64,000 nt of DNA from Dirofilaria immitis (taxonomy: Eukaryota > Nematoda > Chromadorea > Rhabditida > Onchocercidae). Made by a program: the position numbers and the translations under genes. Location: assembly GCA_024305405.1 (NCBI GenBank), contig JAKNDB010000092.1, positions 2,139,501 to 2,203,500 on the forward strand, in the 5' to 3' direction. Every line of letters starts with the position of its first letter. Position 1 is the first letter of the stretch. Positions 33,501 through 49,194 of the stretch are shown here, one piece after another. Below the pieces are notes generated by a model. It made no database searches, was not told where the DNA came from, and saw only the letters and a program-made list of their open reading frames with translations.

Positions 33501-36500
33501 AGACACAAACTTGAACTCTTCAGGAAGGTTCTATAAGGGAAAATTCTTCATGCAGTTAGTAGCATTTTACTTAAACTTACTGCCAAGAAGTATCCAGAAC
33601 TTAACTCGTTTGATAGTTCATGTCTTGAAGCATCTTATACATCAATTAGAATCATATATCAAATTCCAGCATTAGTGATATCTATACATCAATTCACGCA
33701 TGATTAAAAAAGTTGGAAGAAGCGATCACAAAAAATCGTTAGAAGCTAATAAAAACTATCGATGATCTAGGCCCGACTAATCTATCCCAAAGTAATTATA
33801 GTGAATGAAGCTTTTAAAAAGAACATCAAATGCCACAATATGGCCAAGAATGCTAAATCGGAGATCTATACTGCGGTTCACCGAGTTCTTCAAAAATATT
33901 GAGTTCAGTAAATCTTTAATCAGCTAAAAGCATTAAATTCAGCAAAATGATACAGTCGCGACTCTTATCTACCAAATAAACCATGGCAATGAAAGAACAT
34001 GAAATATCTTGGGACGGAAAGCAGCAAAGAGTTAAAAAATATGTCATATGTGGAACCTGTCGTTGCGCGGAAACAATATTACCAATTCCAGTGTCGAGGT
34101 TTGTCTCCAGGTACGACGTCGAATAACCTCGAGTTCGGCTGTACAGATTAGGTTGTGAGAGACGTTGCTTATACGGCATCCAATAACATTCTGCTCGTTT
34201 AAACAAGCGATTGTATTCCTGCTATTCATTAACTTGACATTTTGAAATTGATCAAGCATGGAATAGTCTCTGTATAGCAAAGAGTTAGACTTCTTAATGA
34301 AAGTTGCTATAAAAAAAGTAAAGATAAGCAATCATTCAGCAGCAATATTACTGAAATATATAGCAAATTTCTAAATTCATTTTTTTTGAAAAACTTTTAT
34401 CTAAATGATAAGAACTAATTCATATTTAAAAATAAAAGAGAAAGACTAAAGCAGATCTAAATTAATTAAAAAGCGGATGCAAAGCAAAAACATTCAAGCA
34501 AAATCAAAGAATTTATCATTTTTAAAGTTTGAACCGGCTTATTGCAATAATTTTTTCAATTCTTCATTTCTGATTTCTCCAAATACTTCTATCAAAAATT
34601 CACAGCCGCTCATTACTGATTTTCAATGCTTCCTTACGTCCAAAAAATTTTTAAATTTGGAAGCAAATTTTTATTTTCGCTGAAAAAATTTAACAGAAAT
34701 ACCTGGTCATATGGACTTGGACCAATGCTATTGTACGGCAAGTGATTTAGTTCAGGTTTCGAATTAAATTGATTTTTTGCGATTTTTGAGATAGCAGCTC
34801 ATGATATCTAGGTCGTGACCGTAATATGTCATCTGATGTTTGACGAAAACGTTCGTTTATTGCATCTGGAAACATAATTTGGATTTAATTAGTCATTTGT
34901 TTGTTTGTCTGTACTTAGATTTATAGCATCAGAAATCTCAATCTCAACTTAAATAATCAAATAATATTTAAAATTATGAAATACGTGTGCCTTATATGTC
35001 CACGGTAGCAAAATTTGAAAAAGCTTTTTAAGATATCAAAATAGCCAAAATATTGTTTTTAGGAAGGAGCATATTTATATTACTGTGGATCTGCTGTTAT
35101 TCTAAGTTGTTTCGAAGATAAGTACCCACCGGAAGCACTGTTAGCATCATTTGAAAGGAATTCTTTCCTTGCCTTCTCAAGTTTCGATCGATATCGACTT
35201 GTACGACGACTTGACGATCGACTAAAATCATCATCGTCGGCAGAACGTCGATTATACAAACGTTCACGTGCCAATATATTTGAATCGGAACCATTCGACA
35301 TACTAGTTTGCGTGCATCTAGAAATTTGCACGAATTTTTGACCGAATCCGAAAAAATGAACGAGCCAACGTTGGGAAGTAGAACACTTAAATATAATTTA
35401 GATGGATCGATGATGATTACAAATTTATTTAATTATATTCGAAATTAAATCAAAACTTATTAATTTGAATTATAGGAAACTTTGGTCTATAATATTTCAC
35501 TGACTATAGTTGCAGATACTGAAAAGATTTTGGCGTATTTTTTAAACAATGAATTCATGCATTTTCATTCTTATATAGAAAACTTCCCATAAATATCACA
35601 TTTTTTTCAGTCTTTCTTTTAATTCCGCTATTGTTCTTAATCAATATTTCAGAGAAATGAAAATATTCTGAAGACTGTGCTGCATAACCGCTAACTGAAA
35701 TGTATATGTCTATACATACACAAATAAGAGTTTCACAAAAGTTTTTGAAATCATCTATCTATGAATATTACCAGCAAATTGTGACTTCCTCAATTTTCTT
35801 AATTCCTTATTTTTTCCAAATCACAATCGGCCGGATGATATGTCATTATAAATCTATTAGAAATATCGAAAGGCTTAAATGAGATTAAATACCAACACTT
35901 TCAAATGAGATACTGTAACATATCCTTTATACTTTCATTAAAAATCAGTTTTTGCAGTCACAACCGTATTAGCGAATTATTTTTCATCTTGATTTATATT
36001 TCTCATTAATCTCGAAATTTGACATTGTAACGTTACATTTCATAACTAATGCATAGGTAAATTCGTTGCATGCTTTTCTTGATTTTTAAATATTGATATC
36101 GTGATGGTATTTTCCTATTGCGCAGCAACTATTTTCGAAAGAACAAAAAATTTTATTCCATAATTTAAAATTTTGAAATCAAAGAATGCAAGTTTACAAA
36201 AGCGAAATAAAATATAACTTATTCGTTAGTAAGTGAAATCAAACGCTATTCTTGAAATTTGGCTGATTCATGCAGGAGGCAGTATTATATTATATTATAA
36301 TACCATCACGGTGTCAGTTAATACCAGAAAAGCATAGAATGCAGCATAAAAACTTTTTCTGCAAAATATAATAGCCATGTTAATGTAAATATTTCATGCT
36401 TAAAAATTATAGTCCAAATTCCTGACAAAATGTTTATTTTTTTTAGTGAGAAATAGTGTCCTTGGTAGCAATTCAAAAAAAAAAAAAAAAAAACTAAACA

Positions 36501-39500
36501 GAATAGCAACCCAGCGACAACAAAGGGTATTAAGTTGCCCTGAGGTTGATAAGAAATCAAAAATATAAGTGTTGAAATATGAAAAAATTTGAGGAAAAAT
36601 TTGTATGAGTAAAGTAATGAAAAATCAAAAAAGACTGAGTATGTGATCCCCAAATATGTAATTGTGCAATAAATAAAACATTAATCAAATAAAAAACTGA
36701 AGATATCAAAAACTAAAATGATAAAAAATAGGCACAACGTTGTTTTGAGAAAAATTTCTGCAAGCAAAATGTGTTTATGATAATGTACTTCGAGCTGATT
36801 AGATCAGAAAATTGATTTTGACCCGATTAAGTCAATTTCAAGTTAATGGAGTTTAAATATTTCGTTTCCTCTTTCTCTCTTTTCTTTATTCTCGCCTTAT
36901 CCTATTAAAATTCATTAAATATTTACAAAACTCCAAATCCGACCTTGCTCAGCCAGAAAAACATTTGTTCAATATCGAATAAATCCTGACCAATCAAAAT
37001 GAGCTAAATATTAAAATAATCTAAGCATTCGTAACTTTTCAACTTGGAAGAAAACTAACTGCATAAACAAACTATATTTTAGAAATAAACGATTAAAAAG
37101 TTTTCGAAAAAGATCTTCTCAAAACGATCAAAAATTTTTTCAACAAAAATCAATAAAAACATGAACAGTTCAAAATGTTCATTCTATCTACTTTATAATA
37201 TTCCATTATTCTCAAAAAAATACATAATTTCCTATTTTCAGAAAATCATTAAGAAAATCAATGCAACAGCTTATTTATAAACTATACCTAGGATCGTCGG
37301 ACCAAACGGTACGATCAATACGCTCGAATACTTGTCGCTCCACTTTTGTTGTTACTTCGCTCTCGCCTGTACTCAAGTTCTCTCGAGAGCTATAAGGAAT
37401 CGCTGCCAAATTTTCTCGTGAATAATATGGGGTTTTGTCAACTTTTCCAAAGTTTCTCGAGAAGTTAATATATCTTTGCGGCGGTCACGACTCTTTATCT
37501 GCGCTAGTAAACGTCGTTTTTCTATTTCCATCTTTTCTTTTTCTTCTATTTCACGCGCTATCTGATCCAGTTTATCACGACTTCGACGGTCTTCAAGACG
37601 ACGTTGAGCCTCACGTTCCAGTGCTTCCTGACGTTCTTGCTCACGCAATTCCGCATTCCGCTTTTCTTGTTCAAGCAATTCTTTTAAACGACGATCCTCC
37701 TCTAGTCTAAAAATTTCTTTATAATTTTCGACATAAATTACATGAATTATATGAAGCAGTTGTAAATATTCTCACTTCTCCCAAATATTCAAAATGTATG
37801 AATTAATTTGTCATCCTCTATTGAAACAATGGCTGTAAAACTCTTCTTATTGCTAAAAGTGCATAAAACTTAGATATAAAATATTCTTAGATTTCAAATT
37901 TTCAAATGAGTATTCTTCGCAATTAATCTTTTCCTTTTTTACATGTCTCACATCAATTTAATGAATTCATGAATCTCGAACACTGAATGATATAACTAAC
38001 CGTTCACGTTCCCTTCTCTCGGCTTCCTGACGTTCACGCTCTCTTAATTCATTAGCTTCACGTTCCAATGCCTGTCTCTGTTCATCTCGCTGCATCTCAG
38101 CTAATCGCGCTGCTTGCCTGCAAGAAAAAATTTTTATAGCGAGGCTAAACATCTATTCCTTACTCAATCGATATGAGAAGGATATCACATAATAACCATA
38201 ACCTCACCGATACCTTTCTTGGGCAGCACTTCTGAGGGCTGCTAATTTTTCTCGTTCCATTTTTTCTTCTAATTGACGTTCATGTTCCCGATGCATCGCT
38301 TCACGCCTTTCACGTTCACGTTTCTCAGCTTCAATTCGTTCCTCTTCCCGTCTTTGACGCTCTCGTTCCTCATCTTCTCGCCTCTCTTGTTCACGTTTTT
38401 CTGCCGCAAGTTTCTGCGCTTCAAACAGTTCCTTCTCAAGGCGTTCCTCTTCCTAAAATAAAATTATTTTAAGAATTTAAATTGAAAAAGAATAAACCGC
38501 ATTTCTTTTCCTTCACTTTCTTATTTTAAATTATTGTAGTTAGCTCTTTTGAAATTTTAGAGCACTTGTTTGAAATAATCTATCTCCTGCTTTAAGAATA
38601 CTTTAAGAATTTCATTCTTATGGAAATGAAATTTCATGTATATTTCATGAAGGCAGGATATCAATATCATGATTTCCAGCTTCTAATTTTCACTTTTTTA
38701 AACTGGAGATTTGGTTTCAAACAAATATGAAGTAAATTTCACTTACTTGACGTTGAAGTTCCTTCATTTCCGCTTCCTGTTTCTCTAAAATTAATCGCTC
38801 CTGCTCACGAAGTAAGTTCTCTAAACGTTCTTTTTCTAGGCGTTCACTAAGTCGTCGTTGGACTTCTCGTTCTTCCGCTTTCCGCTGAATTTCAGCTATG
38901 ATTTCAGCTTCCCTATAAAATTCGATCAAATTTTTGAAAAGCAAATGAAAATCTGAGTTGAAATAAACCGAATTTTTTAAAGAATATAATAAGGGAGCTT
39001 TCACTTTCAAAAAGGAAGGCGAAGCAAGAGGATTAAACGAAGAAGGTCTCACAACCTTCTTTCTTGTTCTCTTCGACGAGCTTCGCGATTTTCTTCTTCA
39101 ATTCTTTCTGCTTCACGTATTTGAGCTTCTCGTCTTTGTATCTCCAGTAGTTCTTCTTCCATTCTGAAAAGCCGAATGGTCTTGAATTATAGATCAACAA
39201 TCAAATATGAAACTTTGTTTTGAAAAGGTCAATAGCTCTAGACTTTCAAATTCCTACGGACTTGAAGATGGAATTTATGTAATATATTTTTTTAGTTTAA
39301 AATAATCAGCACCTCAGAAGTTCCTGTTTTTCGCGAGCAATACGTTCTTGCTCTTGGCGTTCTTTCTCAAGCCGTTCTTGCTCTTTCTTTTCTTTTTCTC
39401 GTTCCTGCCGTTCCCGTTCCTGACGCTCACGTTTGATTCGTTCGATTCTTTCAATTTCCAATCTTCAGTTTCGATTCGCTCACGTTCTAAACGTTCACGT

Positions 39501-42500
39501 TCTAGGCGTTCTTTCTCGGCCTGCTCACGTACCAGTCGTTCACGTTCACGTTCTTTACGCTCACGTTCTAAGCGTTCGCGTTCACGTCGTTCGTCTTCGA
39601 GTCTAAATTTCAATTTATCCTCAAAGAAAGAACAAACAGAATTTCCAACAATTTTTCAAAAGATTGCCAAAGCTAACTCCTCCAAACGCAAATATTATCA
39701 GTTATGAATTAATGCTGACAACAGATTTCATGCTATTCATAAATTAATGATTGTAAGAAGTGTTTACCGTTCCCGTTCCAATCGATTTTTTCTAACTCAC
39801 GCCACCTCTGCAAATCATATTCTTCATGCTCTCGTCGAGCTCTTTCAGCCCGTTCCCATTCTGCTCTACGCTGCATTTCAATATGTTCACGTGCTTCTCG
39901 CTCTTTGTCTAATCTTTGTTTCTCCAATCGTTCACGTTCCAAACGTTCACTTTCCAATTCTCGATGCTTCAAGAATCCCAATGAGAGAACAACAAAAATC
40001 AAATACTTCCATGTCTATATAATTTCATTCCAAACGAGTAAGAATTTAGGTTAAATAATAATTTTACTATTTTGAAATCAATATTAATTAATTCGCTGAA
40101 GATATTCTTCCAGTTGCACCCAGCAGACATAAACATTTATGCCATAAACATTTAATCACTTATTTGATCATTTATTCCATTGAATTTTCTAATATTTATG
40201 AGAGAAGATTTTTATGAAATCGACGCATCATGAGATTAGTATAGGTTGATTTTTTTATATGCTTCCTATTTAATATTATTATTGTTCTACAAAATTTATA
40301 GCGGAAGAGTGCAATTTAGAGGACAACGTATAAGAAATTTCAATGATTTAGTTTCAATGATTTACTAAAGGAAAAAAAGAAAAGAAAGTTTCATCTATGT
40401 CAAGTATCAATAATCGATTAAATGGTATATATTGAATAGATGAAATAAATTTGATATTTCATATGGTTTATTTTGAGATAATATAAAGTTTTTAAATATT
40501 TTATCTATAAAATATTTGATATTTGTTTTGTATTCTCGTAAAATATGACATAAAATGATCATTACGTTCGATTTCTTGATTTCTTTAAGGTAATGAATTT
40601 TTACCAGAAATGATAATGACTGATCTCCAAATATTCCAGTTCACTTGTTTTATCAAAAACTATCAAAAGTAAATATCACAAAAATAGTACCTTCATCTCT
40701 CGTTCATGTCGTTTCCTTTCTAAATATTCTCGTTCCTTTATTTCCCATAACCGTCGTTCCTCCTCAGCTCGTCTTCTTCGATCCTCCTCTTCACGTTGTC
40801 GCTGCTCTTGATCTTTTTGATTCGACGTTCTTCTTCTTCCAAACTTCTATAAAGTATAATAAATTTCGAGAATGAATTCAGTTTGCAGTACTATTTGTAA
40901 ATGAAATTCTGAAATAATTACTTTATTTCACTATTTTCAACTTTTGCATTCATATTCCATTGCGTTAGTTCTAAATAGTGAAATTTGGAACTTTTCACAA
41001 TCATTTCTATGAGCAAAATATATGAAATTTTCTTACCTTTGATATTTGTAATTATAGTCAATAGTATGTTCTTCTTTCGGGTAATATCTACTATCACTGG
41101 ATGGATATCGTTCCTGTTCTAAGATAATCGGTGATGAACGAGAAAGTGGCGGTGCAGATAGAGCTTCGGCAGAACGTGTGACAAAAGTTCTAGTTCTTAT
41201 CTCTTTTCGATAATACTCTTCTTGATGGTAATCACTATATGGTGTTGTCAATGAACGATAATCGATGCCTGTCGCGGTTGAGGAAGGAATCGATGATGTG
41301 TGCTGTACAGGTATTTCACGAATCATACGAAATCGAGACTCTAAAAACCTCTGAATTAAGTGAAACAAATAAATAAACAATCAAAGGGAATTTAAAAAAT
41401 AACATTTAAATTACTAAGAATCTATAAATAGTTGTCTTTTGTCAGCAATCAATCATGCAAATGATTAGTTTAAGTGATAAACAGTTCATCGTTAAATTTC
41501 AACCATCAAAATTGATATAAATGATGAGCGAATCGAAAAGCATAAAATAAAGATAATGCATATAATATTAAGCAAATAAATTTAAGCAAATAAAAACAAC
41601 AGGCGGATAAAATTAATTTTCTAAAAATGACACCAAACAAACTAACCGGATCGCTGTCCATAAATATCGTCATCACGCGACATGTCGGAGTTGCGCTGCT
41701 CAGTCATAGAACTTCGGTAAAGCTACAAGAATTTTAAAGAATGTCCAAATTTATTTGAAGTTAAGATAGTAAAAGTGATAAATTTTAAAAGGAATGCAAT
41801 AAAAACAAAGGTTTCATCGAAAGGGAAAATAATTTTTGCAGAGAAATAAATAAGCATTTTATTATGTAAAATAAATGACAGTTAAGTAGCAAGTATAGTT
41901 GTTTACGGTTATTTGCAGCTTATCATTTAAACAGTCAATTTTATCACCATTTTGAAATAATGATTTATTTCCATAATTATTCTATACATTGTAAAAATTA
42001 ATATTAGTAAGTTAAGAAATACGAGAATTTCGTCACTATTCGTCAAATCTCGAAATCTATTTCTTTAAATGTTTAATGCAAATGTTTTTAGTTCAAAATA
42101 GAACAAAGTTAACTCATTTAAGATAATACTGTTTCAATATTAATTAAATTCACTGACAGTAAGAGAGAACGAAAATATTATTACCATTGGGCAAAAAGAA
42201 GCAATCATGACAAATTCGAGGAAATTGTGAAGAAATTTAAAAGTAGAAAAAAAAATTATGCCATTATGAGTTAGAAGGCAGTTTCTCGTCTAAATCTACT
42301 TGATTGAAATAGTTCTCAAATAAAAGGAAATATGAAGGAATGCAACTATGATAACGATTAAAAGAGATAATTTTATTTCAAAAAGCGCTTAAGGAAAAAG
42401 ACCGTATGACCTTGGAATTTTTAAATTTCCTCACAGAATGTTCATGGAGATTATAATCTTTATTATTTATTTATTACGTATTAGATATGGAAAATTCTCA

Positions 42501-45500
42501 TGAAAATACCTGAAATATCTAAGCATTATTAGATTGCATGAAAGATCTTGAGGTGTGAATAAATTATATGCGCTTTATGAATTGAAATGTTTTTAAAACT
42601 GCACAAAGGACTTGTGTGCCAGGAAAATTTTAGTGACTATGGTTATCTCAATAAACACAAAGTTAATATAATTCATTGATTGTTTTAAAAGTTTTATATA
42701 TCTTGGTATGTTTTACATCACACTGTTAAAATATGCAAAAATATTTTATAAATAAATGATGAAAATCATCATATTCAAGTTGTCATTTGAGAAGAATTTC
42801 TTTAAGAAAGTTCGTTTAAAAATGAAAAAAAAAAACAAAAACAAAGAAAGGAGTAAAATAGCGAAAATGTCGAAGGAAAAGAATAATGACAAAACATTAT
42901 GAGACAGATTCAAGTTGAAGGATGAAAACACAGAATTTTTTTTTTACAAATTAGTATAAAAGTAAGAGTGCATGACAATATGGTTAATGAATCGAGAAAT
43001 GATTGTGAAATCAAAAATAATGATTTTTCTTTGAAGCAAAAAAACTTCACTCTTCAAAATAAAAAGGGCTGCTTCAACTGATATTGAATTTGCATAAGAG
43101 AAGAATTGTTGAAACTTTTGAAAGAATAAAAATTATAAATTTATCAATGTAGCTCGAAAATTTCAGTGATGCAAAACAACATATCACGCAACATCTGAAA
43201 TATATATGCTGCTCAGTGCTCATATAATGCTCATACTTCTATGAAAAAGTATGTCTAGTAAATTGAATGAATTTTCTATGGTGCATACAATTCACTAACT
43301 ATTCATCCAGTTGGTATACTGGCCAAGAAATTAAATCTTATGAAATTTTAGTGAATCAATCCACAGCCATCGAACTTTATTTTTGATTAAAGTCAATCAG
43401 AAAAAGGAAATTTGTTGCTAGTTTTAAGATGATTGAATAGTAACAACAGCGGTGGCACAGTCCATTCAATATGGAAAGCAGAAATGAAAATTTTTAAATG
43501 TCAATCAAGCTGCAAACAATGCGCTATTGGAAAAGATGCACTTCTTGAATAGATAAAACTACAATATTTCGCTGAAGGTCAAAAAGTCAGTAAATGGAAA
43601 AAGTTTATCAGAAGCGAATATGTGGCGGAGACAAATAACGTAAAATGGAGAGAAATCTTAAATGAACGTATAGTGTGTAACTACCATGATAATGTGACAA
43701 TAAAGGATAGAGATCAAGCGAAATGTCATCACCTATGATGTTATATAATGCAAAATGAAGAGAAACTTTAAGTTTCATCTTTCATTTAAAAAAATACTTT
43801 TCAATAAAAACGACCTGAAACTAATTGCAATGGATTCTCTCTTGGACAGCAATAATAATAGAAACAATATAAAACCTAAGGACAGATATTTGTTGAAATG
43901 AAGGGAGTCTTAAGTTTTTATAAAATTTTGATTTTGAAAAAATAAATTTTCCAAATTTAACTATCGTACTACAGCAGTTTGTGTCATATTCATTTCTCTC
44001 TTGCTTTCTCGAAACAGTAAATAGAAATTTAGAAACAGCGATTAGAAAATTATTGAATGAGAAGAAATAGTGAATCATTGTATGGTTTATCCCAAAGCGT
44101 ACAATTTTTGCTTATATTCCTTTTAATGAAAAAACATGATAGAAAAACTGGAAACTGAAAGAGTGGTGTATTTCTTCACTGCTTATTATTTAGATTAATT
44201 AACAACTTAATTAGACCTTCTATGTTTTAGTAACTGCTTTTAAAAAATGAATGCATATAGATGAGATGATAAGCTGAAATTGGAGCAAAAAAAAAGTTGA
44301 GCAACCTAGTGAAACAGCTTTTTAATCGACATACTTCAACTAATATAGTAAAAAATTCATGTCATTGCTATTTATCTACTTAATAATAGCGTTTGATTCA
44401 TAACAATAATAATAACTTAGTAACAAGCAACGATATTTGGGAAAGTTGCTAAGAACAAGATTGAATTTCAAATATCACATAATATTTTCGTTATAAATAA
44501 ACTCTTTCTTTCTATGATCTCATCTGTGTAGTACATTAGCATGAATTAAATGCTGCTAATTGGTTCATACTATTTTACAGGGAATAATTAGAGTTGAAAT
44601 TAGTTCGTTTTTTTGGAATAGTTTAAAATTAGGAATACTAAACTTAGCAAAAAAGAAATATTGTAAATTTGTTGGTAAATACCTAATGTTTATCACCACC
44701 AGTCATAAATTATTATTATTTTGGCATACCTATTTTGGCAGACAAATTGTATTTTGGAATATTAACTGACGCAAATAAGTGGTAACAGCCAGTATTAATC
44801 CGGACAAAATATATTGAAATGTATAAATATATGAAAATCATCTAGCATTGGTGTTGTAAGGATGTTCCCAATATTGTGTATAATGTAACTCTTAATGATA
44901 ATATCATACCAATATGATAAACTTTCGAAAAAAAAAGTTCATTTCAGTCCATTTTTCTGTTCTACGATTAGTCAGAATTAAAATTGTTTAGTTATTGCTT
45001 GGTTCAGCTAATCAAAATATGTTATGTTATTTTCTTAACTTATTTGGATTTTTTACTGAAATGCTTTTATCTCAAAATGAACTGATTTTTAAGAGTTTGG
45101 CATCACAAGTCGAATTCTATAAAAGCTCATACTATATATTAAAAATTAAGAACTAAGCAAATTGAATTGCTGATTTAATACTAATAGTGTTAAAAATAGA
45201 AGTTAATTTTATGCAACTAGAAATTAACATATCAATAACTCTAAAGTTATAATTTTTCGTGAGTTATACAAATTGGCACTTTGTAATGCGCCAATTAGCT
45301 ATGAAAACAAAAAAATTTTTAATGCAGAAGATTCTTGAAGTATCTAGGGAAGTTGATCAAAATGATGAACATAAGTAATTCGAAAAGTATGAGACGTACT
45401 TGGTATTATGCCTGACAAAATTAATACTAAACCTTAACAATAAACACAAAACTTATTGCTTAGATTAATCTTTTTCCAAACTGATGTTGAAAATTTTTTC

Positions 45501-48500
45501 CTAAAAAAGAGAGACTTTTGTAAAGACGGAAATTTTTCTAAGTAAGAAACTTGGTGATCAACTAATTTCACTAAAAATTTTTTTAAGAAAATTCTTCAGT
45601 TCTGAATCTTTTCCTAAAAGTTTGAAATGTGAGAAAAGCAAGGGATTTTAATTTTTCTAGATTTTACGTTTTTGAAAAAGTTGTTCGTTTAACAAAATGA
45701 AACTTAATTATACACATTATAATCCTCGAAAACTATTTAATCATTGAATTATTACCATCTTCTTATCGCATTCGTTCGCATTTATAATTCGCCATTTAAA
45801 ACCATCATTTTTGCAAATGACAAAAAATTGCATTTTCTACAAGCAATTTAGTAATTTTAGAATGAAACTTCATCACCGGGTAGATAGATTTCAATGAACC
45901 GCTAATTAATTCTGTTTCTGTAATTAATGTTCTGTTTTATCGACAAATCATTGTAAATAAGAATTATTTTTCATTAAGGCGATAAAAAAATTCCATTTAG
46001 TTTATTGCATGATTAGTGATATTCTTCTAAGAAAAAGAAAGATGCGATAATGAATGATGAATCATTGTACTGAAAAAAATTGCTAAAAGTCTTCAAAATT
46101 CTTGAAAAATATGTAATTATGAACTTGAAATGCTAATAACCGACCAGTAACTCATTTTTAGCATTACTTCTAAATAGCAAATTGTAAAGTCTGTATCTTG
46201 TGAAAAATATATTTACTATTCTCACGGTTTTGTGGTTTTTTCGCTTATATTGATTTCAAGAAAACTTTGCTTATTTATGAGCTTTTAATCTGATGGGAAG
46301 CGAAATCCTGAAGTATCCGAAGCTAAAATAAACAGTAAAAGGAAAGTTCGGATTCACTTTTCTTTCAATAGGAACTAGAAGCAATTCCAAAAGAACGAAA
46401 AATCTGTTCTAAATGAGAAAAATAATAATAATAAGTATAACAACAGACTCTATTTTCCATTCTGGATCATTTAGATGCATGAAGATAGGTTACAAGAATA
46501 AAAAAAATTGTTCATATGGAAAAGAGAAGGAAACGCAAAGAATGAAAAATGAAAGTGAAGACTAAATGATGAATCAGTAGTTCAAATATTTTTATGATTT
46601 CCATCCATCAAACACAATGGAATGATTCTGATACAGTGTTATCATTAGTTGCTATTCTTTAATGAAAAAATAAGCGTTCTTTAAAATAAAATTGAAATGT
46701 TTCGTTACAACAACATCCGAAGATTACGATGCGTATACTGATAGCCATGTCAATATTCTGACAAGCAATTCTGATTCTGATGCTGTAAATAGATACAATA
46801 AATAGACCATTTTACAAATGCAGCAAGGATATAATTAAGAATCTATTAGGCATTCTTTATATTAAGGAGGTTGAGTCAGTCAATCACACACCAAATTGTT
46901 GAAATCCAAAATTACGAAGTTGTGGTTTGATCTGAGAAGATATAGCCTTCCACTGCAGAATATGTTTTCTATTTATTTGAAGTTTTTTCACGACACATTC
47001 TAAAAACATGATTCCAGCCTCAAAAATTTATCAATTTTCACTTTGTTAGTCAAAATATATTTACACCCATGCATCATACTAAAGTTATCCTGATAAACAT
47101 AAAATGATTGGTACCACGAACAAAATCAACGGTATTTTATCATTTTCCTCTGAATTCTATTCAGTAATTTCAATAAGTATTAGTTATTGAAAAAGTTATA
47201 CTGCAGTAACGTGCTGATTAAACGAATCTTAATTTTTAAAATAATTTTGGGTACTGATTGTTAATATTTGAGTATTCTGAGAAATTGAAACTAATGTTTT
47301 AACAAACATTCAATGTCAACAATATAATATACTGGATTATTATAAATGATAAATTTCACGTTGTAGAAATAATCGAAAAAATTGAATGATCACTGGCACT
47401 TTAATAATAGCAAGTAATAGTAAATATAGAAATTATTATGGCAGAAAATGGTAAAAAATGTCAAGTGAACTAGATTAAGAGAAAAATAAATTTTATAGAT
47501 TTCTGATGAGCAAAAGCGTCAAAAAAAAATTCGAGATTCACATTTCGAGATTACATTTCTCGGGTCAAACTATCATAAAAGAAACAATTCAATTCGAACT
47601 GAATTCCAATTTGAAACGAATTAATTCTCGACAAAGCATAACTTTTTGCATTATTAGCAAACCGTAGTCAACGATAGAAGAATTCTCAGTACGTGATAAT
47701 AATATATAATGAATTAAAAATGCTAACTAACTAGGGTTTTCTAAAAAATTATGTGGTGACTTACAGGTATCTGAAAAGTGAATTAAATTCGGCAGCAATA
47801 ATAAGAGCACCTGAGCAAATAGATAGAATGGACTAGATGGAAGATATGATATCTGAGAATGCTAAAATGATATAAATGCTAAATGCAAGTTTATGTTGCA
47901 TATGAAAATAAAAAAATCAGTTACTGTAATATTATATTAAATTAAAGAAATGTAGGAACAAAACATACTGATAAAAAATATTTGTTGGAATGACAGAACA
48001 GAATAAAATGTAATATAATGGAAAGAATATAAAAAGTGATATGATACTAAAAATATCTACATAAGTCAGAAGGAAATTTACGCTTATGACGAGTTCAAAA
48101 TTCATCAAAATTGTTAAATGGAAATAATCAAAAAATACAGTATGTTGTAAATAATCCATATAATATTGAAAAGGAAACCGTAAACTCAACAAAAGCGTTT
48201 GAAAAAACTTCATTTGTATATATTGTAGATAAGAGATGAACATACAAATAAATAAAAGAAAATCAATATCTATTGCCACTAATTAAGTCCGACTTCCAAA
48301 CATTTCGTATTTTAATCAAGATAGCCTACCTGTTGTGAAGATGATTCAGATGAGGGTTTTGGCGGTGGTGGTGGTGGCGGTGGTGGTGGTGGTGGTGGTG
48401 GTGGTGGTGGTTCTGAGGGCGGATTTGACATTCCTGAAATCAATTTTCAACTTGTCATGTGAAATAACCGAGTTTGTTTTTAAATTGTGTTTATAATTCT

Positions 48501-49156
48501 AATTCTTGGATACGAAATTTTAGTTTATCTTTACATGATATTTCGAAAATTCCAACGACTGAGAAATTGAAACATGCGAGAATAGATATTAAAATGAAGG
48601 AAATGAAATGTATATGAAATACTACTAAAAGCATTTCAAAACATTCATATCAGATAGAAGTTATTTCGAAGGGAGAGCCAGCTCTATCTCGCTATAGGGA
48701 TAAGTTGACAAACAATTAAAGCACTTTATATCTGCAGCAGCACAACCTTTTCACTTTCCTCTCTTTCATATCTTTCTTTTTCTTAAAATGTAAACTACTA
48801 TCATTTCCTATCTTTGTTTAAGAATAGCATAAATTTCAAAATTTGCAAACAAATAGGCGAAAAGACGTGCTCCTTGCTATCTTAATACTTTTTTGCTCTA
48901 TGCGTATGCAAAAATTTACCTTCTCTTTACGATGAAATTACTTAGCTTTTTCAAGTGTCATTTTCTCTAGTAAAACAAATGGAATTTTTCAACATTTCTT
49001 CAGATCTGCTCAATTCTTATTTCTCATATTTGCATCAAGAAGATCATGCAAGATAGATATATCCATCGCTTCTATGCATTACTGTACATTCTTCCCAAAA
49101 TAATGCCATTTCGGAAATGAAAGCAAATATAATTTCTTCTCAGAAACTATCTATTT

Positions 49157-49194
<38 letters not shown>

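Noticed and set aside
39348..39707. Plus-strand frame rich in RS dipeptides, resembling a splicing factor
   Set aside because: It is the antisense of the GAA/CGT-rich coiled-coil exons of ajm-1; the minus strand has matched splice sites and phases.
40815..40819. A further frameshift in the ajm-1 coiled-coil exon 40847-40691
   Set aside because: Careful reading across the line boundary shows one continuous open frame with correct phases at both ends.
47932..48279. Minus-strand 115-codon hydrophobic frame suggesting a membrane protein
   Set aside because: Composition is what AT-rich DNA gives by chance; there are no splice signals or recognisable motifs, and it lies in a large intron.
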